Shown piece by piece: positions 9,337-17,901 of a stretch of 64,000 bases of DNA (positions within the stretch are counted from its first letter, which is position 1; each line of letters starts with the position of its first letter). The notes beneath the pieces are model-generated. The model was not told the origin of the DNA and made no database searches. It saw only the letters and a list, made by a program, of their open reading frames with translations. The stretch is from Gillisia sp. CAL575 (GTDB lineage: Bacteria > Bacteroidota > Bacteroidia > Flavobacteriales > Flavobacteriaceae), in assembly GCF_000403785.1 (NCBI RefSeq), contig NZ_APHJ01000037.1, positions 1 to 64,000 of the forward strand, read 5' to 3'. A program made the position numbers and the translations under genes.

Positions 9337-10314
9337 TTACTTGTAAAGCACCTTTCTTACAGCTTTAACAACATCTTCACTATTAGGCAACCAGTTCTTT
9401 AAAAGTTCTGGAGAATATGGAGCTGGCGTATCTGCCGTGTTGATCTTTATAATAGGGGCATCCAAGTAATCGAATGCATTTTCTTGAACTTGATACGTGA
9501 TTTCTGTAGCAACATTTCCAAATGGCCATGCTTCTTCCAAGATCACTAATCTATTTGTTTTTTTAACCGACTTATATATTGCCTCATAATCCAAAGGTCT
9601 TACGGTACGTAAATCAATGATCTCACAAGAGATTCCATCTTTTTCTAATTCATCTGCTGCTTTATAAGCTTCCTTGATGATCTTTCCAAAAGATACAATA
9701 GTAACGTCTGTTCCTTCTCTTTTAATATCTGCAACTCCAATAGGGATTATATAATCTTCTTCAGGCACTTCTCCTTTGTCTCCATACATCTGCTCACTTT
9801 CCATAAAGATCACAGGATCGTCATCACGAATTGCCGCTTTTAATAATCCTTTTGCATCATAAGGATTAGAAGGAACAATAACTTTTAATCCTGGACAGTT
9901 TGCAAACCAGCTTTCAAAAGCTTGAGAGTGTGTTGCAGCTAATTGCCCTGCAGAACCTGTTGGTCCTCTAAAAACGATAGGAATATTAAACTGCCCACCA
10001 CTCATTTGGCGCATTTTTGCTGCGTTGTTAATAATTTGATCTATACCTACAAGTGCAAAGTTGAAGGTCATGAACTCTATAATAGGTCTATTCCCATTCA
10101 TTGCGCTTCCAATTCCAATTCCGGAGAAACCAAGTTCAGAAATAGGAGTATCTATAACACGGTCTGGTCCAAATTCGTCCAACATACCTTTAGATGCTTT
10201 GTAGGCACCATTATATTCTGCCACTTCTTCACCCATTAAGTAGATAGTGTCGTCTTTGCGCATCTCCTCGCTCATGGCCTGCTGAATCGCTTCTCTGAAT
10301 TGAATTGTTTTCAT
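9337..10314 (-). CDS. pdhB: pyruvate dehydrogenase E1 component, beta subunit
   Basis: Beta subunit (325 aa) of the thiamine-dependent E1 that feeds acetyl-CoA to the TCA cycle. The N-terminus MKTIQFREAIQQAMSEEM, the segment GEEVAEYNGAYKAS, IDTPISELGFSGIGIG and the C-terminal transketolase domain (IIDLRTVRPLDYEAI, LEEAWPFGNVATEI) are diagnostic. As in many Flavobacteria it stands alone, without E1 alpha or E2 beside it. It is divergent from etfB; a perfect -7 box lies at 10355-10362. Confidence 0.95.
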   Translation of the reverse strand: MKTIQFREAIQQAMSEEMRKDDTIYLMGEEVAEYNGAYKASKGMLDEFGPDRVIDTPISELGFSGIGIGSAMNGNRPIIEFMTFNFALVGIDQIINNAAKMRQMSGGQFNIPIVFRGPTGSAGQLAATHSQAFESWFANCPGLKVIVPSNPYDAKGLLKAAIRDDDPVIFMESEQMYGDKGEVPEEDYIIPIGVADIKREGTDVTIVSFGKIIKEAYKAADELEKDGISCEIIDLRTVRPLDYEAIYKSVKKTNRLVILEEAWPFGNVATEITYQVQENAFDYLDAPIIKINTADTPAPYSPELLKNWLPNSEDVVKAVRKVLYK

Positions 10315-10354
10315 TCTATATGTCTATACTGTTAAATGTATCTCTTTAAAAAAA

Positions 10355-10362
10355 CAAAAATA
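10355..10362 (-). promoter_or_regulatory. -7 box of pdhB
   Basis: Minus strand TATTTTTG, a perfect match to TAnnTTTG, 40 nt upstream of the pdhB ATG. The -33 element is not clear. Confidence 0.45.
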
Positions 10363-10488
10363 GTAATTCGTAAAAGTTTATAGCGCATCTAACTGCTAAA
10401 ATATTTGTTATGCATGCATAGTAAATTCTGTATAAATTTACCTATCTTCGTGATCACGATAAAAAAATTATTTAAAAAGAAAATATAG

Positions 10489-11235
10489 ATGAAAATATTA
10501 GTGTGTATAAGCCACGTACCGGACACTACTTCGAAGATTAACTTTACAGATAATAATACTCAGTTTGATACCAATGGAGTACAGTTTGTAATTAATCCGA
10601 ATGATGAGTTTGGTCTTACCCGTGCCATGTGGTTCAAAGAAAAACAAGGAGCAACAGTAGACGTAATAAACGTTGGTGGGGCTGAAACTGAGCCAACCTT
10701 GCGTAAAGCATTGGCTATTGGTGCAGATAATGCAATAAGAGTGAACACTCCAGCTATAGATGGATTCCAAGTTGCTAAACAACTTGCAAATGTTGCAAAA
10801 GAAGGTGGATACGATCTTATTATTGCAGGACGTGAGTCTATAGATTATAATGGAGGGATGGTTCCTGGAATGTTAGCTGCCTTATTAAAAGCTAATTTTG
10901 TAAACACCTGTATAGGGCTTGAGATTGAAGGAACTGAAGCGAAAGCGGTTAGAGAAATTGACGGTGGAAAAGAAAGTGTTACTGCTAAATTACCATTGGT
11001 TATTGGTGGACAAAAAGGTTTGGTTGAAGAAAGCGATTTAAGAATTCCTAATATGAGAGGAATTATGATGGCTAGAAAGAAACCTTTAAATGTTGTAGAA
11101 CCTGTAGAAGTTGATGCTCAAACTGAAGTTGAAAAGTTTGAGAAACCTGCTCCTAAAGGTGCTGTGAAGTTAGTAGATCCGGATAATTTAGATGAATTGA
11201 TTCAATTGCTTCATACAGAAGCTAAAGTGATCTAA
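10489..11235 (+). CDS. etfB: electron transfer flavoprotein, beta subunit
   Basis: ETF beta (248 aa) carries electrons from acyl-CoA dehydrogenases to the quinone pool as a heterodimer with EtfA. The N-terminal KILVCISHVPDT, VINPNDEFGLTRAMW, the AMP-binding stretch DLIIAGRESIDYNGGMVPGML and the late LPLVIGGQKGLVEESDLRIP are characteristic. etfA follows after a 74-bp gap that holds only a short GGCTT/AAGCC hairpin. A -7-like TATCTTCG lies at 10443-10450. A likely client, an acyl-CoA dehydrogenase, is at 43.3 kb. Confidence 0.96.
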   Translation: MKILVCISHVPDTTSKINFTDNNTQFDTNGVQFVINPNDEFGLTRAMWFKEKQGATVDVINVGGAETEPTLRKALAIGADNAIRVNTPAIDGFQVAKQLANVAKEGGYDLIIAGRESIDYNGGMVPGMLAALLKANFVNTCIGLEIEGTEAKAVREIDGGKESVTAKLPLVIGGQKGLVEESDLRIPNMRGIMMARKKPLNVVEPVEVDAQTEVEKFEKPAPKGAVKLVDPDNLDELIQLLHTEAKVI

Positions 11236-11309
11236 TTACAGTCGAAAGGCTTCAAAAAGCCGAAATGACGTAAAGAATTTAATATCCACAACAAATAAAA
11301 ATAAAAGAC

Positions 11310-12278
11310 ATGTCAGTTTTAGTTTATATAGAATCAGAAGAAGGAAAGTTTAAGAAAGCTTCATTAGAGGTGGTTTCTTATGCAAAGGAAGTTGCTCAAA
11401 TGCTGGGAACTACTGTAACAGGGGTAACATTTAATGCTGAAGATGTTTCGGAACTTGGAACTTATGGAGTAGACAAGGTTTTGAAGATCAATAATTCGAA
11501 ATTAAAAGATTTTAATGCTGAAGCTTATGCCGATGCATTGAAACAAGCAGCAGATAAAGAACAATCTAAAGTAGTAGTTGTTAGTCAGAGTGCTAATAGT
11601 AAATACGTAGCGCCTCTTTTGGCAGTTCATTTAAATGCGGGATATGCGTCTAATGTAGTTTCCATTCCAGAAAGCGCTAGCCCATTTGTTGTAAAGAGAA
11701 CAGCTTTTACAAATAAAGCATTCAGTTTTACAAAAATAAGTACAGATATTAAGGTAGTAGGAGTTTCTAAAAACGCCTTCGGCTTAAAAGAAGTTCAAGG
11801 AGATGCAACTGCAGAAGATTTTTCTCCAAACTTATCTGAGGAAGATTTTTCAGTAAATGTTACCAGCGTAGATAAAGCAAAGGATAAGGTAACCATTGCA
11901 GATGCAGAGATCGTGGTTTCTGGTGGAAGAGGACTTAAAGGACCGGAGAACTGGGGTATGATAGAAGATTTAGCTGAAACTTTAGGTGCTGCAACAGCAT
12001 GTTCTAAACCGGTGAGTGATATGGGCTGGAGACCTCATAGTGAGCACGTTGGGCAAACAGGGAAGCCTGTTGCCTCAAACTTGTATATAGCAATTGGTAT
12101 TTCTGGTGCTATCCAACATTTGGCAGGGATTAACTCATCTAAAGTAAAGGTTGTTATTAATAATGATCCTGAAGCACCTTTCTTTAAGGCTGCAGATTAC
12201 GGTGTTGTTGGTGATGCCTTCGAAATTGTACCGAAGCTAAATGAAAAACTAAAAGAATTTAAAGCTAAAAACGCATAA
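11310..12278 (+). CDS. etfA: electron transfer flavoprotein, alpha subunit
   Basis: ETF alpha (322 aa), partner of EtfB. The C-terminal FAD-binding domain is clear: VVSGGRGLKGPENWGMIEDLA, GAATACSKPVSDMGW, HVGQTGKPVASNLYIAIGISGAIQH and VINNDPEAPFFKAADYGVVGD. The length is normal. It is the second gene of the etfBA operon and is closed by a strong terminator. Confidence 0.97.
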   Translation: MSVLVYIESEEGKFKKASLEVVSYAKEVAQMLGTTVTGVTFNAEDVSELGTYGVDKVLKINNSKLKDFNAEAYADALKQAADKEQSKVVVVSQSANSKYVAPLLAVHLNAGYASNVVSIPESASPFVVKRTAFTNKAFSFTKISTDIKVVGVSKNAFGLKEVQGDATAEDFSPNLSEEDFSVNVTSVDKAKDKVTIADAEIVVSGGRGLKGPENWGMIEDLAETLGAATACSKPVSDMGWRPHSEHVGQTGKPVASNLYIAIGISGAIQHLAGINSSKVKVVINNDPEAPFFKAADYGVVGDAFEIVPKLNEKLKEFKAKNA

Positions 12279-12299
12279 TTTTTTTAACTTGCGAGCTTT

Positions 12300-12350
12300 A
12301 AAAGGGCTGTCTAAATCTGGTATTTTGTCCTTATTTAGACAGCCCTTTTT
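12300..12350 (+). terminator. terminator of etfBA
   Basis: AAAGGGCTGTCTAAAT (12301-12316) pairs perfectly with ATTTAGACAGCCCTTT, loop of 16 nt, followed by a T-run. It lies between etfA and the next gene. Confidence 0.9.
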
Positions 12351-12362
12351 AATTATTGGTAT

Positions 12363-12977
12363 ATGAGCCTAATACGCCTTAATATAAAAGGAATATCTTA
12401 TAGTCAAACCCAAAACGGCGCCTACGCACTTATTTTAAGTGAATTGGGTGGGGATAGAAAACTCCCTATCGTTATTGGCGCTTTTGAAGCACAATCTATT
12501 GCCATTGCGTTAGAAAAGGAAATTAAACCTCCGCGCCCTCTTACTCATGATCTATTCAAGAATTTTTGCGACAGATATGAGATCATCATTAAACAAGTGA
12601 TCATTCATAAATTGGTGGACGGAGTGTTTTATTCTAGCTTAATTTGTGAAAGAGATAAAGTTGAAGAAGTAATAGATGCACGCACTAGTGATGCTATTGC
12701 TTTGGCTTTACGATTTGATGCTCCAATTTTCACCTATAAAAATATTTTAGATAAAGCGGGGATATTTTTGAAAGGAGAATCGGGATCTTTGACTCCAACT
12801 ACAGCGAAAGAACAAGCGCAGGTAGATGATATATTATCAGAAAAGGTTGAACCTGAAGGGGCAGATTATAAAGTAATGTCCTTAATAGAACTTGAAGATC
12901 TACTCACTCAAGCAGTAAGAAATGAAGATTATGAAAAGGCAGCCAGAATTAGAGACGAGATTTCCAAAAGAAAATAA
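12363..12977 (+). CDS. bifunctional nuclease family (DUF151) with C-terminal UVR motif
   Basis: BFN/DUF151 protein of 204 aa. The nuclease-like domain covers about residues 1-135 (LPIVIGAFEAQSIAIAL, ARTSDAIALALRFDAPIF). A UvrB/UvrC motif closes the protein (LEDLLTQAVRNEDYEKAARI). The two-domain form is common in Bacteroidetes. Plant and archaeal members have been reported as RNase/DNases; the bacterial role is uncertain. Eleven bp separate it from nupC. Confidence 0.85.
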   Translation: MSLIRLNIKGISYSQTQNGAYALILSELGGDRKLPIVIGAFEAQSIAIALEKEIKPPRPLTHDLFKNFCDRYEIIIKQVIIHKLVDGVFYSSLICERDKVEEVIDARTSDAIALALRFDAPIFTYKNILDKAGIFLKGESGSLTPTTAKEQAQVDDILSEKVEPEGADYKVMSLIELEDLLTQAVRNEDYEKAARIRDEISKRK

Positions 12978-12987
12978 GTAGTTATTT

Positions 12988-14691
12988 ATGAAGAAATACT
13001 GGTATTGCCTGTTCTTTTTTTTATTCGGAATTATTACCGCACATTCCCAAACAATATCTAAATCCTGGACTTTTCAATCTACAAAGGATACTACTCAAAG
13101 TCTTTCAGGATTTATTTCTGAAGATAATTTGACCCTTGAAGATGGTCGGTTTACAATTATTTCTGAAGACGAAACAACAGCTCAAGGAGATTATTTATAT
13201 CAAAATAATCTTTTGGTATTCTTTTACAATCAGCCCGCGGGAGATTCTATTAAGAAATTTAGAATCACTGAATTAACTGAAGGCTCTCTTCAGTTATCAG
13301 ATAACTCAAATACTTATACCTTTAGTGAAACCCCTCTACTAATAGAAGAGGTGATTCCTGTTGGGACAGTTAAACAAATGATACCTAGCGCCGGGATCTC
13401 TTTTAAGAGTGTTTCAAGAGGCCTTCTAGGGATGGCATCCTTGTTACTTATCGCTTTCATATTTAGCAGTAGTAGAAGGTCTATTAATTGGAAAACCGTC
13501 CTTATAGGATTAGGAGCGCAGATGTTACTTGCAATCGGGGTTTTAAAAATCACATTTGTAAAAAATATATTCGAATTTGTTGGTGGGATCTTTGTTTTGA
13601 TCCTTGACTTTACAAGAGCGGGAAGTGAGTTTTTATTAGGTGGAATGATGGATATAGATAGTTTTGGATTTATATTTTTGTTTCAGGTATTACCAACTAT
13701 TATTTTCTTTTCTGCATTAACATCTGTATTGTTTTACCTAGGAGTAATTCAAATTGTGGTAAAAGGAATGGCTAAAGTTCTTACTAAAATCATGGGTATT
13801 TCTGGGGCTGAAAGTTTAAGTGTTGCTGGAAACATCTTTTTAGGTCAAACCGAAGCTCCTCTAATGATCAAAGCTTATTTGGAACGTATGAACCGTTCTG
13901 AAATGCTATTGGTAATGATTGGTGGGATGGCTACCGTTGCCGGTGGAGTTTTAGCAGCTTATATAGGGTTTCTAGGTGGTGATGATCCTGAACTTAGACT
14001 GCAATTCGCAAAACACCTATTAGCAGCTTCTGTAATGGCAGCGCCAGGTGCAATTGTTATTTCAAAAATATTATACCCCCAAATAGAACAAATTAATACT
14101 AATGTGGAGGTTTCTTCAGAAAAAATTGGATCTAATATTTTGGATGCAATTGCCAATGGAACTACAGAAGGTTTAAAATTAGCAGCTAATGTTGCAGCCA
14201 TGTTATTAGTATTTATCGCTTTTATAGCAATGATCAACTATTTGTTAGGTTGGATTGGTGGTATCACTCATCTTAACACCTTAATGGCAGACTATACACC
14301 TTATGCTAAATTTTCTTTAGAAGCAATTCTTGGAACTGTATTCGCGCCTTTAATGTGGCTTATTGGAGTTGCTAAGGAAGATATGATGCTTATGGGGCAA
14401 TTGCTAGGAATTAAGCTTGCAGCCAGTGAGTTTGTTGGTTATATCCAATTAGCAGATCTTAAAAATCCAATGAATGCGCTTAGTCTAAATTATGAGAAAT
14501 CTGTAATTATGGCAACTTATATGCTTTGTGGATTTGCCAATTTTGCTTCCATAGGAATTCAAATTGGTGGAATTGGATCTTTGGCTCCAGGGCAACGTAA
14601 GGTGCTTTCAGAATTTGGAATGAAAGCCTTATTAGGTGGAACCATCGCTTCCTTACTATCTGCAACTATCGCCGGGATGATTATAGGATAA
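12988..14691 (+). CDS. nupC: concentrative nucleoside transporter (NupC/CNT) with N-terminal exported domain
   Basis: CNT-family nucleoside/cation symporter of 567 aa. Residues 1-20 form a signal peptide (cleavage after AHS), residues 21-125 a small beta-rich domain of lipocalin-like character, and the CNT membrane core starts near residue 150. The core shows GQTEAPLMIKAYL near residue 291, GGMATVAGGVLAAYI, and GVAKEDMMLMGQLLG near residue 465, the conserved nucleoside and sodium-binding stretches. Fusion of an extracytoplasmic domain to a CNT is a Bacteroidetes habit whose purpose is unknown. thyA, folA and a deoxynucleoside kinase occur elsewhere in the window. Confidence 0.9.
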   Translation: MKKYWYCLFFFLFGIITAHSQTISKSWTFQSTKDTTQSLSGFISEDNLTLEDGRFTIISEDETTAQGDYLYQNNLLVFFYNQPAGDSIKKFRITELTEGSLQLSDNSNTYTFSETPLLIEEVIPVGTVKQMIPSAGISFKSVSRGLLGMASLLLIAFIFSSSRRSINWKTVLIGLGAQMLLAIGVLKITFVKNIFEFVGGIFVLILDFTRAGSEFLLGGMMDIDSFGFIFLFQVLPTIIFFSALTSVLFYLGVIQIVVKGMAKVLTKIMGISGAESLSVAGNIFLGQTEAPLMIKAYLERMNRSEMLLVMIGGMATVAGGVLAAYIGFLGGDDPELRLQFAKHLLAASVMAAPGAIVISKILYPQIEQINTNVEVSSEKIGSNILDAIANGTTEGLKLAANVAAMLLVFIAFIAMINYLLGWIGGITHLNTLMADYTPYAKFSLEAILGTVFAPLMWLIGVAKEDMMLMGQLLGIKLAASEFVGYIQLADLKNPMNALSLNYEKSVIMATYMLCGFANFASIGIQIGGIGSLAPGQRKVLSEFGMKALLGGTIASLLSATIAGMIIG

Positions 14692-14716
14692 TTTTAAAGA
14701 TTCTGTATTTATAAAT

Positions 14717-15148
14717 ATGAAAAATTTTTTTCTGCTATTTGTTTTATTGGTTACCTCATGTTCCACTTATAAAGAACCTTCTCAAGATTATATTCAGAAC
14801 AATAATTATTTAGAAGTAATTGGGAATATCCAGAATACTAACGGACAAGAAATTATTGGTGATCTGGATAGAAAGCCAATGTTTCCCAACGGGAAAAAAG
14901 GTGTGTCAGAGTATATTGGAAAGAATTTTAGATTACCTATTACTGCTGAAAAAATTAAAGGAAGGGTGGTTGTGAAATTTATTGTTAACAATGAAGGAAA
15001 GGTGTCGTATGCTGAAATCGTCGAAGGTTTACATCCAAAAATAGATAAGGAAGCCATTCGTGTTATAAAATCCATGAACAATTGGATTCCAGCAAAAATG
15101 GATGACAAAGTAGTTGCCGTCCTTTATCATCAACCAATTCAATTTTGA
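14717..15148 (+). CDS. small lipoprotein with TonB C-terminal domain
   Basis: 143 aa. A lipoprotein signal ends LLVTSC (Cys15). After a short linker, residues 55-143 match a TonB C-terminal domain (IKGRVVVKFIVNNEGKVSYA, KEAIRVIKSMNNWIPA). Lacking the long Pro-rich spacer and the inner-membrane anchor of TonB, it cannot span the periplasm in the usual way. It resembles the protein at 17207. Role unknown. Confidence 0.75.
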   Translation: MKNFFLLFVLLVTSCSTYKEPSQDYIQNNNYLEVIGNIQNTNGQEIIGDLDRKPMFPNGKKGVSEYIGKNFRLPITAEKIKGRVVVKFIVNNEGKVSYAEIVEGLHPKIDKEAIRVIKSMNNWIPAKMDDKVVAVLYHQPIQF

Positions 15149-15247
15149 GTTAGTATTTATTTCTAGTTTGCTTCTCTTCGAGGCTTTATATAGCTTAAAA
15201 TCCATATTTCTGAAGTTGTTTGTTATTGAAATAGTTATCTTATAAAA

Positions 15248-16225
15248 ATGAACCAATCACAAAAAGTTCGAAAATATCGTGGGGAAGATGCTCAATGGCC
15301 TCATCAAATACCTTTGGCTGGCTGGATAGATATTGGTAAAAGATCTTTTCATGAAATGAAAGCTGACAATGTGCAGATCGTGGCCGCTGGTGTAGCTTTC
15401 TATTTCTTTTTGGCCGTTTTCCCAACAATTATAGCGACAATTTCTGTGTATAGTCTAGTACTAGAACCAGACCAAATACGAGAGCAAATCTCTAAATTAG
15501 GTCTCATTTTGCCAGAACAGGCATTTGGGATGATTAAGGAGTTTTTAGAGCCAGTTATTGCTAAATCTAAAAAGGAAATTGGTTGGGGACTTGCTATAAG
15601 TGTTCTAATAAGTATTTGGAGTGCTAATAAGGGAACTAGCGCCCTTTTTGAAGGAGTAAATATTGCCTATGACGAGAATGATACCCGAGGTATCATCAAA
15701 AAAAATTTACTGACGCTACTCTTTACTTTAGGTGGAGTTGTCGTTGGACTTATCAGCTTATTAATTGTGATATTTTTTCCTTTACTTATTAAAAACATTG
15801 GTCTTAATCCTCAAATCGAACATGTTATTACTTGGTTTCGTTGGGTTTTATTGGGAATCATAATTGTGCTAAGTCTAAGTATCGTTTACAAATTCGCTCC
15901 AAATCGTCGTAGTCCTAAATTGCGATGGGTAAGTTGGGGTGCATTACTGGGATCTGTTTTATGGCTTGCAGGATCTATGCTGTTTTCTTGGTATGTGAGC
16001 AATTTTGGTAGTTATGATGATCTTTACGGAAGTTTTGCTGCTGTAGCAATTTTAATGCTTTGGCTCTTTTTAACTGCTTTTATTATATTGATGGGTGCCG
16101 AAATAAATTCTGAAATGGAACATCAAACAAGATATGACACCACCATAGGCATGGATAAGCCAATGGGAGAACGAAACGCTCATCATGCAGATCGCTGTGC
16201 GGTGAAGTATGAGGATGATGAATAA
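15248..16225 (+). CDS. YihY/BrkB family inner-membrane protein
   Basis: 325 aa with about six transmembrane helices, matching the YihY/virulence factor BrkB family (formerly misnamed RNase BN). Family hallmarks are QIVAAGVAFYFFLAVFPTIIA near residue 42, SIWSANKGTSALFEGVNIAYDE near residue 120, FAPNRRSPKLRWVSWGALLGS, and SYDDLYGSFAAVAILMLWLF near the end. The C-terminal tail is hydrophilic. The function of the family is not settled. Confidence 0.88.
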   Translation: MNQSQKVRKYRGEDAQWPHQIPLAGWIDIGKRSFHEMKADNVQIVAAGVAFYFFLAVFPTIIATISVYSLVLEPDQIREQISKLGLILPEQAFGMIKEFLEPVIAKSKKEIGWGLAISVLISIWSANKGTSALFEGVNIAYDENDTRGIIKKNLLTLLFTLGGVVVGLISLLIVIFFPLLIKNIGLNPQIEHVITWFRWVLLGIIIVLSLSIVYKFAPNRRSPKLRWVSWGALLGSVLWLAGSMLFSWYVSNFGSYDDLYGSFAAVAILMLWLFLTAFIILMGAEINSEMEHQTRYDTTIGMDKPMGERNAHHADRCAVKYEDDE

Positions 16226-16324
16226 TTTTCCATATTTAAAATTAAAATCTCTTAGAATATCAGCCGTTGTTTTTGCTTGATTTCTTATTTTTAAAAATTA
16301 ATATTATTTAATACAAAGCTTAGC

Positions 16325-17149
16325 ATGAAACAATACCACGATCTTGTAAACCACGTTTTAAAAAACGGAACTCAGAAGGGAGATAGAACAGGAACCGGTA
16401 CGATGAGTGTGTTTGGTCACCAAATGCGATTCGATCTTAGCGAAGGGTTTCCAATGGTGACTACCAAGAAGTTACACCTTAAATCCATCATTTATGAATT
16501 GCTTTGGTTTTTAAAGGGGGATACTAATATTGGATATCTTCAAGAAAATGGAGTGAAAATATGGAATGATTGGGCAGATGAAGATGGTGATCTGGGGCCT
16601 GTTTATGGACATCAATGGAGAAATTGGAATAATGAAGATATAGATCAGATCAAAGAATTGATAGACACTTTAAAGAAGAATCCTAATAGTCGGAGAATGT
16701 TGGTTTCTGCTTGGAATCCTTCAGTTTTACCAGATACTTCAAAGTCTTTTTCAGAAAATGTCGCTAATGGAAAGGCAGCTTTACCACCATGTCATGCGTT
16801 TTTTCAATTCTATGTAGCAGATGGTAAATTGTCTTGTCAGCTTTATCAGAGAAGTGCCGATATTTTTCTTGGTGTTCCCTTTAATATTGCTTCTTATGCG
16901 TTGTTTACAATGATGGTTGCACAAGTATGTGGTTATAAAGCTGGAGATTTTATTCATACCTTTGGAGATGCTCATATTTATAATAATCATATTGAGCAGC
17001 TGGAACTTCAGTTAAGCAGGGATGTAAGAGCCTTACCCCAAATGAGGATTAATCCAGAAGTGAAAGATATTTTTGATTTCAAGTTTGAAGATTTCAGCCT
17101 TGAAAATTACGATCCGCATCCTCATATAAAAGGAAAAGTTGCGGTTTAA
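16325..17149 (+). CDS. thyA: thymidylate synthase
   Basis: ThyA of 274 aa makes dTMP from dUMP with methylene-THF. [20 protein letters not shown] near residue 19, the dUMP-binding [14 protein letters not shown] near residue 120, the nucleophile in [11 protein letters not shown] near residue 153, [18 protein letters not shown] and THxYxNH-type [12 protein letters not shown] are all present. It yields dihydrofolate, recycled by folA at 22.1 kb. Confidence 0.98.
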   Translation: MKQYHDLVNHVLKNGTQKGDRTGTGTMSVFGHQMRFDLSEGFPMVTTKKLHLKSIIYELLWFLKGDTNIGYLQENGVKIWNDWADEDGDLGPVYGHQWRNWNNEDIDQIKELIDTLKKNPNSRRMLVSAWNPSVLPDTSKSFSENVANGKAALPPCHAFFQFYVADGKLSCQLYQRSADIFLGVPFNIASYALFTMMVAQVCGYKAGDFIHTFGDAHIYNNHIEQLELQLSRDVRALPQMRINPEVKDIFDFKFEDFSLENYDPHPHIKGKVAV

Positions 17150-17206
17150 ATCCTCTTAGAGGCATAGAATTATGAGGCACGCCTCGAAATTTAAAAATAC
17201 CTACTT

Positions 17207-17623
17207 ATGAAGAATTTACTTTTTATTGCTGCTTTATTTATTCTTACTTCTAATTCTCAAGCCCAGGAAGGAGTTACAGTTAAAGGAAACACTATTACCA
17301 TGAAAGAGATTGGTCCTGTATGGCCTGGCTGTGAGAAAAGCGAGCTATCAGATGACGATTGTTTTAATAAGCAACTTGCCAAGCACATTAAATCAAACTT
17401 CAAATATCCAAAGGATGCTAACGGAAAGATCGTTAGAGGAAAATCTGTGATCACCTTTTATATAGATGAAAACGGAAAAGTTTGTAAAGTTTCTGCTGAA
17501 GGTCCTGAAAAATTGGTGAATCAAGAAGCTGTTCGTATCACAAAATTATTTCCAATTATGAAGCCTGGTTACAGAGGTGGTAAAAATATAGAGGTTAAGT
17601 TTAAAATGCCCTTTAATTTTTAG
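17207..17623 (+). CDS. periplasmic TonB C-terminal-domain protein
   Basis: 138 aa with a cleavable signal peptide (MKNLLFIAALFILTSNSQAQ). The remainder resembles the TonB C-terminal fold (KIVRGKSVITFYIDENGKVC, NQEAVRITKLFPIMKPGYRGG), with two extra cysteines in WPGCEKSELSDDDCF that could form a disulfide. Like the protein at 14717 it lacks a membrane anchor. Such short TonB-domain proteins are frequent in Flavobacteria; role unknown. Confidence 0.7.
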   Translation: MKNLLFIAALFILTSNSQAQEGVTVKGNTITMKEIGPVWPGCEKSELSDDDCFNKQLAKHIKSNFKYPKDANGKIVRGKSVITFYIDENGKVCKVSAEGPEKLVNQEAVRITKLFPIMKPGYRGGKNIEVKFKMPFNF

Positions 17624-17642
17624 TAGCTCTTCGAGCTTATTT

Positions 17643-17739
17643 AATCCCTCATTGAGGGTTTAATTCCCCGAGGCTTGCCTCGAATCTTTAAAAGTATTTT
17701 CCAATTCATAACTCGTGGGCTTGCCCCGAGGTTCTTGAT
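17643..17739. repeat. dispersed ~97-bp repeat, copy 1
   Basis: Aligns over its whole length with 48272-48367 at roughly three quarters identity. Both copies contain the small palindrome CCCTCATTGAGGG, a GGCTTGCCTC core and the closing GAGGTTCTTGAT. Here the internal CGAGGCTTGCCTCG is also palindromic. Shorter pieces with the same CCTC/GAGG style occur at 17149-17185. No coding potential is seen. The rest of the 17624-17901 gap holds only the egtB promoter. Confidence 0.65.
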
Positions 17740-17864
17740 TAAAAATATCAGCTTAGCTTGCAAATTGTTTTTTTTTGAGATTTATCTCTCATCCTCGCGC
17801 TATTAGACATTTGACTTTAACTTCTCCTTAACTCACGTTGATTTCACTCATTGCCAAAAAATTG

Positions 17865-17872
17865 TAACTTTG
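17865..17872 (+). promoter_or_regulatory. -7 box of egtBD
   Basis: TAACTTTG, a perfect TAnnTTTG, 29 nt upstream of the egtB ATG. The -33 element is not obvious. Confidence 0.45.
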
Positions 17873-17901
17873 GTTGTTAGCCTTACGCTACCAATTGACC
17901 T

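Noticed and set aside
9943-10239. A 98-codon plus-strand ORF inside pdhB
   Set aside because: It lies antisense to a fully conserved enzyme, and the translation is unlike any protein.
10410-10421. The palindrome TATGCATGCATA between pdhB and etfB as an operator
   Set aside because: Twelve bases of alternating AT/GC symmetry without a second copy in the window is too little evidence.
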